Shown one piece after another: positions 60,256 through 64,000 of a stretch of DNA of 64,000 nt. This DNA is from an uncultured Porphyromonadaceae bacterium (GTDB lineage Bacteria; Bacteroidota; Bacteroidia; Bacteroidales; Barnesiellaceae_A), in assembly GCA_900538705.1 (NCBI GenBank), contig UPZG01000001.1:434001-498000 (forward strand), in the 5' to 3' direction. Below the pieces are notes generated by a model. It did no database searches. It was not told where the DNA came from and saw only the letters and a program-made list of their open reading frames with translations. Position numbers and translations under genes: made by a program. Within the stretch, counting starts at the first letter, position 1. Each line of letters starts with the position of its first letter.

Positions 60256-61506
60256 TTATCCTTTCTTTTTAATCTCCTCTATTTCCTGAAGGATGCAGGG
60301 GGGCAATGAGCCTTGCGGCATGTGTTTGTGGCATACCATATCGAGCGAATACATGCGTGCAATACAGTAGTTTACGTGGTCGCAGCCACAACGCTGTCTG
60401 TTCTCGTCGCGCATACGGTTGACAAAGTCGGGCTCGTTTATCAGTGCGCGTCCCATTTGTACAAACTGGAAGCCGTGCCCCAAGACCTTTTCTATACCTT
60501 CACGCGATACGATACCACCTACGTAGATAAGGGGCAGCTTCAGTTCTGCGCGAAATTTAAGGGCGTCCTCGAGGAAATAGCACTCTTTGAAAGGTTCGCT
60601 TTTTATCATGTATTTGCCAACAGCTTTTACACCATATTTGAGCCACCAGGGGTGCATGTAGTAGGTCATGCTTTGCAGTGGCATGGTGCCCCGCATCACG
60701 ACCATGGGGGCGCGGCTTACAAATCCGGCACTCAACACTAGGGCGTGAGCTCCGCATCTTTCCAGCTCTTTGGCAATGGTCAACGCTTCGGGTATCTCTA
60801 TGCCTCCTTTGAAGCCGTCATACATATTGGTCTTTACAATTACAGCCATGTCGCCACGGGCTTCAGTCATCACTTCGTTCATGCATTCGCGCATAAATCG
60901 CATGCGGTTATCGAGTGAGCCACCATATTCGTCGTGACGGTGGTTGGTATATGGTGAGAGAAACTGACTGATGAGGTATCCGTGACCGGCGTGTATTTCT
61001 ACGGCATCAAAACCGGCCTTACGGGCTATTTTCACGGCGCGGCCAAAGTCTTTGGCAACCTCGGCAATCTCTTTGCGGCTCATTCCACGTACGATGGTGG
61101 GAGAATAGAGGTTGAAACCTGACGATGCACCTATAGGTATCTGTCCGGCTGTAGACTTGTGAGTCATGTTACCGCAGTGTCCCAATTGGATAGATGCTGC
61201 TGCACTGTGTGCATGTATAGAGTCGGTAATACGGCGTAGTCCCGGGATGATTTCGGGACGCATCCACAATTGAGTCTTAAAGGAAAGTCCGCTGCGTGAT
61301 ACCGATGCATACGCAAGGGTGGTCATGCCTATACCGCCGGCAGCAACGCTTGTATGGTATTGATAAAGCTGTTCAGAAGGGGAATAGTTTTCTGCCATGC
61401 CCTCGAAAGCTGCCGACCGTATGGTGCGGTTGCGGAGTGCCAGAGGTCCGATAGTTGCTGGTGTGAAAAGCAATGAGTTATTGTACTCCTTTTCGGTCGT
61501 TTCCAT
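60256..61506 (-). CDS. NADH:flavin oxidoreductase (Old Yellow Enzyme family)
   Basis: A 416-residue FMN TIM barrel without the FAD/NADPH domain seen in BaiCD/BaiH (about 650 aa). Motifs: FTPATIGPLALRNRTIRSAA, AVEIHAGHGYLISQFLSPYT with NHRHDEYGGSLDNRMRF, VQMGRALINEPDFV. The C-terminal Cys region reads RCGCDHVNYC ... DMVCH; compared with the usual CxxCNxC cluster one Cys is replaced by Val, so a 4Fe-4S site may be altered. Likely reduces an enone C=C; in bile acid/steroid operons this enzyme makes the 5-beta product. 5 bp after the 5-alpha-reductase gene. Confidence 0.88.
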   Translation of the reverse strand: METTEKEYNNSLLFTPATIGPLALRNRTIRSAAFEGMAENYSPSEQLYQYHTSVAAGGIGMTTLAYASVSRSGLSFKTQLWMRPEIIPGLRRITDSIHAHSAAASIQLGHCGNMTHKSTAGQIPIGASSGFNLYSPTIVRGMSRKEIAEVAKDFGRAVKIARKAGFDAVEIHAGHGYLISQFLSPYTNHRHDEYGGSLDNRMRFMRECMNEVMTEARGDMAVIVKTNMYDGFKGGIEIPEALTIAKELERCGAHALVLSAGFVSRAPMVVMRGTMPLQSMTYYMHPWWLKYGVKAVGKYMIKSEPFKECYFLEDALKFRAELKLPLIYVGGIVSREGIEKVLGHGFQFVQMGRALINEPDFVNRMRDENRQRCGCDHVNYCIARMYSLDMVCHKHMPQGSLPPCILQEIEEIKKKG

Positions 61507-61511
61507 TTTGT

Positions 61512-62276
61512 TTAATAGATAAAAGGTATGATGCGTTTGCGATGTTCTTGTATGAAGTCTTCACCAAATTCGTCGGCATAGCGTTTATATATCTGATGGG
61601 CACGTGGGGTGAGGTTGGCAAAAGTCCACCATGCAAATACGGCTCCAGCCCACGACCATGTAAGGATGGCGAAGCCTATCCACTCTACCAGTTCGCCAAA
61701 ATAATTGGCAGAAGAGACGTACCGGAACATACCACCGTGAGGCAGATAATGACGTGTGTCGCCCGGCTTACGCAGGTTGCGTATGATATGGTCGCTGTGC
61801 AGATTGACAATCATGCCACAGAAAAACAGAATGGTGCCTAATAGAAATTGCGGAGATGTAAACCAATTGTCGCCGTAATAGTTGGCAGGAGAGATATAGA
61901 ACAACCATCCTCCTTGCATGAGTGCATTGAGGGTGTTGAAGAGTATGCCGCTGAGCATAATGCTTACAGCCATGCGGCTGTTGCTCTTGAAAAGGAGTGG
62001 AAAGATAAACGAACGCTGGAAGTAGTGCAGCTCGAAAAAGAGGAACATGCACAGCCTTGCCGGGTCGTCATAACGGTCGCTCATCATCCATAACCATAGC
62101 ATGACAAAGAAAACGGGAGCTTCCATAAGAATCCACCCTAAGCGGTTGGGGATGGAAGGACCCCATTTTTTGTTGAAAAATACGCCGTAACCTGCCTTAA
62201 CAAAGTAAAGCGCAACGAAAACGACAAGTCCGAGTAACGTCATTCCTATCAGGAACCAATTGAAATAAGCTTCCAT
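61512..62276 (-). CDS. Steroid 5-alpha-reductase (SRD5A) homologue
   Basis: A 254-residue membrane enzyme with about six to seven hydrophobic segments. The C-terminal half is strikingly like the eukaryotic SRD5A family: HYLPHGGMFRYVSSANYFGE then LVEWIGFAI, and YADEFGEDFIQEHRKRIIPF at the end, matching the NADPH-binding and terminal motifs of human SRD5A1. It would reduce the delta-4 double bond of 3-oxo steroids or bile acids to the 5-alpha (allo) form. First gene of the operon; -7 box TACTTTTG at 62373-62380 (reverse). The start could also be 62300. Confidence 0.9.
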   Translation of the reverse strand: MEAYFNWFLIGMTLLGLVVFVALYFVKAGYGVFFNKKWGPSIPNRLGWILMEAPVFFVMLWLWMMSDRYDDPARLCMFLFFELHYFQRSFIFPLLFKSNSRMAVSIMLSGILFNTLNALMQGGWLFYISPANYYGDNWFTSPQFLLGTILFFCGMIVNLHSDHIIRNLRKPGDTRHYLPHGGMFRYVSSANYFGELVEWIGFAILTWSWAGAVFAWWTFANLTPRAHQIYKRYADEFGEDFIQEHRKRIIPFIY

Positions 62277-62522
62277 GCGTGATGTTTCATATGAGAGCAT
62301 CGTGCAGTAGCAACTCGTCTCTGGAGACAGAAATCGATGAAAAAGCCATTCGCGATGCCATTAATTTGACTACAAAAGTAGTGATTTTTTTGCAATTCAC
62401 GTGTTTGTACATTTAATATTTGTCATGACAACTATAACTAATATGTAGAATGATAGGTATATGATGGCAGCTATGTGAAAAACTATTTGTACCTTCGTTC
62501 TCATATTTTTATAGGAAGAATT

Positions 62523-62834
62523 ATGAGCCAAGAACTGGAATTGGAAGAAAAAATCGTGAAGATGCTACGTACGGTTTTCGACCCCGAAATACCGGTCAAT
62601 GTTTATGACTTGGGATTGATATATAAAATAGAGATTGAGAATGGCGTAGCTCATATCGACATGACGTTGACTGCTCCAAATTGTCCTGCTGCCGATTTTA
62701 TCATAGATGATATACGTTCTAAGGTAGAAAGTATAGATGGCATAGAACATGCCGATGTGCAGCTTGTCTTTGAGCCCGAGTGGTCGCAAGATATGATGAG
62801 CGAAGAGGCAAAACTCGACCTCGGTTTCTTGTAA
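62523..62834 (+). CDS. MIP18/DUF59 iron-sulfur assembly protein (SufT-like)
   Basis: A 103-residue protein of the MIP18 family: LRTVFDPEIPVNVYDLGLIY and MTLTAPNCPAADFI with the conserved reactive Cys, then QLVFEPEWSQDMMS. Members help load or mature Fe-S proteins. ATG 62523 gives the family start (MSQELELEEKIVK). Followed 29 bp later by lpxH. Confidence 0.93.
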   Translation: MSQELELEEKIVKMLRTVFDPEIPVNVYDLGLIYKIEIENGVAHIDMTLTAPNCPAADFIIDDIRSKVESIDGIEHADVQLVFEPEWSQDMMSEEAKLDLGFL

Positions 62835-62863
62835 CCTCTTTATATATTTGTAAGCCGACTTGT

Positions 62864-63661
62864 ATGGATGTTCGTAACAAAACCTATTTTATCTCCGACC
62901 TTCATCTGGGAGCTTCTTATCTCGACAACCGTACTGCCGAGCGTCGTGTAGTGCGATGGCTTGATAGTATAAAGCACGATGCAGCCAGGCTCTTTCTGAT
63001 GGGCGATATTTTTGATTATTGGTTTGAGTATCGTCATGTAGTACCCCGAGGGTATGTTAGGTTTTTGGGTAAGTTGGCTTCTCTTGCCGATAGTGGGGTA
63101 GAGATACATTGGTTTACGGGAAATCACGATATATGGATATTTGATTATCTGCCCAGCGAGATAGGCATTATTGTGCATCGTGAGAGTACTTTGATGGAGA
63201 TAGATGGGCATAAGTTTTTCCTTGCTCATGGCGACGACGTAGGCCAACGTAGTCGCAAGTTCCGTTTCTTGCAAGGCTTGTTCCGCAATAAGTTGGCACA
63301 GCGGTGCTATGCATGTATACATCCCGATTTTACTATTGCTTTGGCACATCGTTGGTCGTCATCGAGTCGTAGTAGCCACTCGGAAGAGAGTGAACGCTAC
63401 AAAGGCGAGAATGAAGAGCCGCTTGTACGTTTTGCCAAGGAGTATTCGCTTACGCACGACGTCGATTATTTTATTATGGGTCACCGTCATATTTTGCTTG
63501 ACCTTATGTTATCACGTCGCAGCCGATTGGTTATTCTAGGCGATTGGATTAAGATTTTTTCCTATGCTGTATTTGATGGGGAACATTTGATGGTAGATAT
63601 ATTTGAAGATAGCAACTGTAGTACTACAACAAATTCCTCCCTTGAAGGTGACAAATTGTAA
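62864..63661 (+). CDS. lpxH: UDP-2,3-diacylglucosamine diphosphatase
   Basis: A 265-residue calcineurin-like phosphoesterase for lipid A synthesis (UDP-2,3-diacyl-GlcN to lipid X). Metal ligands in order: SDLHLG (Asp12, His14), MGDIFDYWFEY (Asp48), FTGNHDIW (Asn87, His88), LAHGDDVG and GHRHI. The DYWFEY and HGDD blocks are typical of LpxH. TATATTTG at 62843-62850 is a possible internal promoter. The C-terminal tail (after about 250) is polar and unique. Confidence 0.92.
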   Translation: MDVRNKTYFISDLHLGASYLDNRTAERRVVRWLDSIKHDAARLFLMGDIFDYWFEYRHVVPRGYVRFLGKLASLADSGVEIHWFTGNHDIWIFDYLPSEIGIIVHRESTLMEIDGHKFFLAHGDDVGQRSRKFRFLQGLFRNKLAQRCYACIHPDFTIALAHRWSSSSRSSHSEESERYKGENEEPLVRFAKEYSLTHDVDYFIMGHRHILLDLMLSRRSRLVILGDWIKIFSYAVFDGEHLMVDIFEDSNCSTTTNSSLEGDKL

Positions 63662-63845
63662 GCGCGAAACTATCAATCTGCTACGTTAACATTATTTTAA
63701 TATTGGGGCGTAAATTTGGAGAAATTGGCAAGATTCTATAATACAGAATATTACGTTGTAACTACAAACCTGTCTCATTTCACTCTGTCGCAAAAACATA
63801 TTATATAACATATCTTTTTTCTTACCAATGCAAGAAAAAAGGGTG
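63662..63845. other. Intergenic, AT-rich
   Basis: No gene seen after lpxH and no clear lpxH terminator. Confidence 0.3.
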
Positions 63846-63954
63846 TATCTTTGTCGCACTAACCTAAAACAATCTTTTTTACCTTAAAATTAATACCTAT
63901 TGAAAACCTAATAGTAAGGAGTTCCTGTGAAGGAACTCCTTACTATTAGGTTTT
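63846..63954 (+). ncRNA. Candidate short RNA or attenuated leader
   Basis: TATCTTTG (63846-63853) is a good -7 box. Starting near 63859, a transcript of about 95 nt would end in a perfect 23-bp hairpin, 63903-63925 pairing with 63932-63954 (loop TGTGAA), whose 3' arm ends in TTTT. No -33 partner is clear. It could be a small RNA, or the attenuator of a gene beyond the window. Confidence 0.4.
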
Positions 63955-64000
63955 ATGGCACTGATAGGATATGATAAAGAATATTTTTTGTATCTCGGAG

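Noticed and set aside
60256..61506. BaiCD/BaiH-type enzyme
   Set aside because: At 416 residues it lacks the C-terminal FAD/NADPH domain of those 640-660 residue proteins.

Overview
The window looks like chromosomal DNA of a gut-type Bacteroidales (phylum Bacteroidota). Evidence: many start regions carry the Bacteroidota promoter (TTTG or TTG, about 19-21 bp, then TAnnTTTG) and almost no Shine-Dalgarno sequences; the gene families are typical of the order (DUF3078, DUF4136, DUF4861, GH28 and GH43 exported enzymes, Wzi-like barrel, BlaI/BlaR1-like pair with a TonB C-terminal domain, many small lipoproteins). Genus cannot be fixed from sequence reading alone. Most of the window is ordinary core genome; one island of about 10 kb and one operon near the right end are accessory.

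Layout. 1-7 kb: a polysaccharide flippase cut by the window edge, tRNA-Leu, a sodium:neurotransmitter-type symporter, EF-P, ribosomal protein L34 (51 aa), an exported alkaline phosphatase and a small exported protein. 7-21 kb: YgiQ radical SAM protein; the rplY-pth-hslR-lipoprotein operon; a candidate structured RNA; superoxide dismutase; a cyclophilin-like lipoprotein; a CAT-anticodon tRNA; glyA; the pyrB-pyrI-flavin reductase operon, preceded by what looks like a leader-peptide attenuator; a BlaI/BlaR1-type operon with a duplicated TonB domain. 20.8-31 kb: ferritin, aminotransferase, biotin-dependent carboxyltransferase, GH43 enzyme, RNase Z, small winged-helix protein, an amidohydrolase fused to a monooxygenase-like domain, and a TM2-like membrane protein behind a strongly structured leader. 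31-48 kb: pectin genes (GH28 + DUF4861), pyrG-yidC, envelope proteins (DUF3078, lipoproteins, Wzi-like, barrels, DUF4136), one gene broken by a one-base frameshift in an A7 tract, and a glycosyltransferase/F420-hydrogenase-beta pair typical of surface polysaccharide loci.

48.3-53.6 kb is the most unusual part: a tight four-gene operon (DUF1848 radical-SAM-like protein, minimal SF1 helicase, coiled-coil protein with a SAP/HeH-like tail, class I SAM methyltransferase) in AT-rich sequence, fitting no defence or modification system I can name. It is followed by an MFS exporter, a divergent AraC regulator, a small heptad-like protein and a CrtC/AttH-like protein.

58.6-62.3 kb is a tight operon of a steroid 5-alpha-reductase homologue, an Old Yellow Enzyme-type reductase and two short-chain dehydrogenases, which together suggest bile acid or steroid A-ring reduction. 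The window ends with a MIP18/SufT-like protein, LpxH, and a short promoter-plus-terminator unit that may be a small RNA or attenuator. I saw no integrase, transposase, CRISPR array or rRNA.
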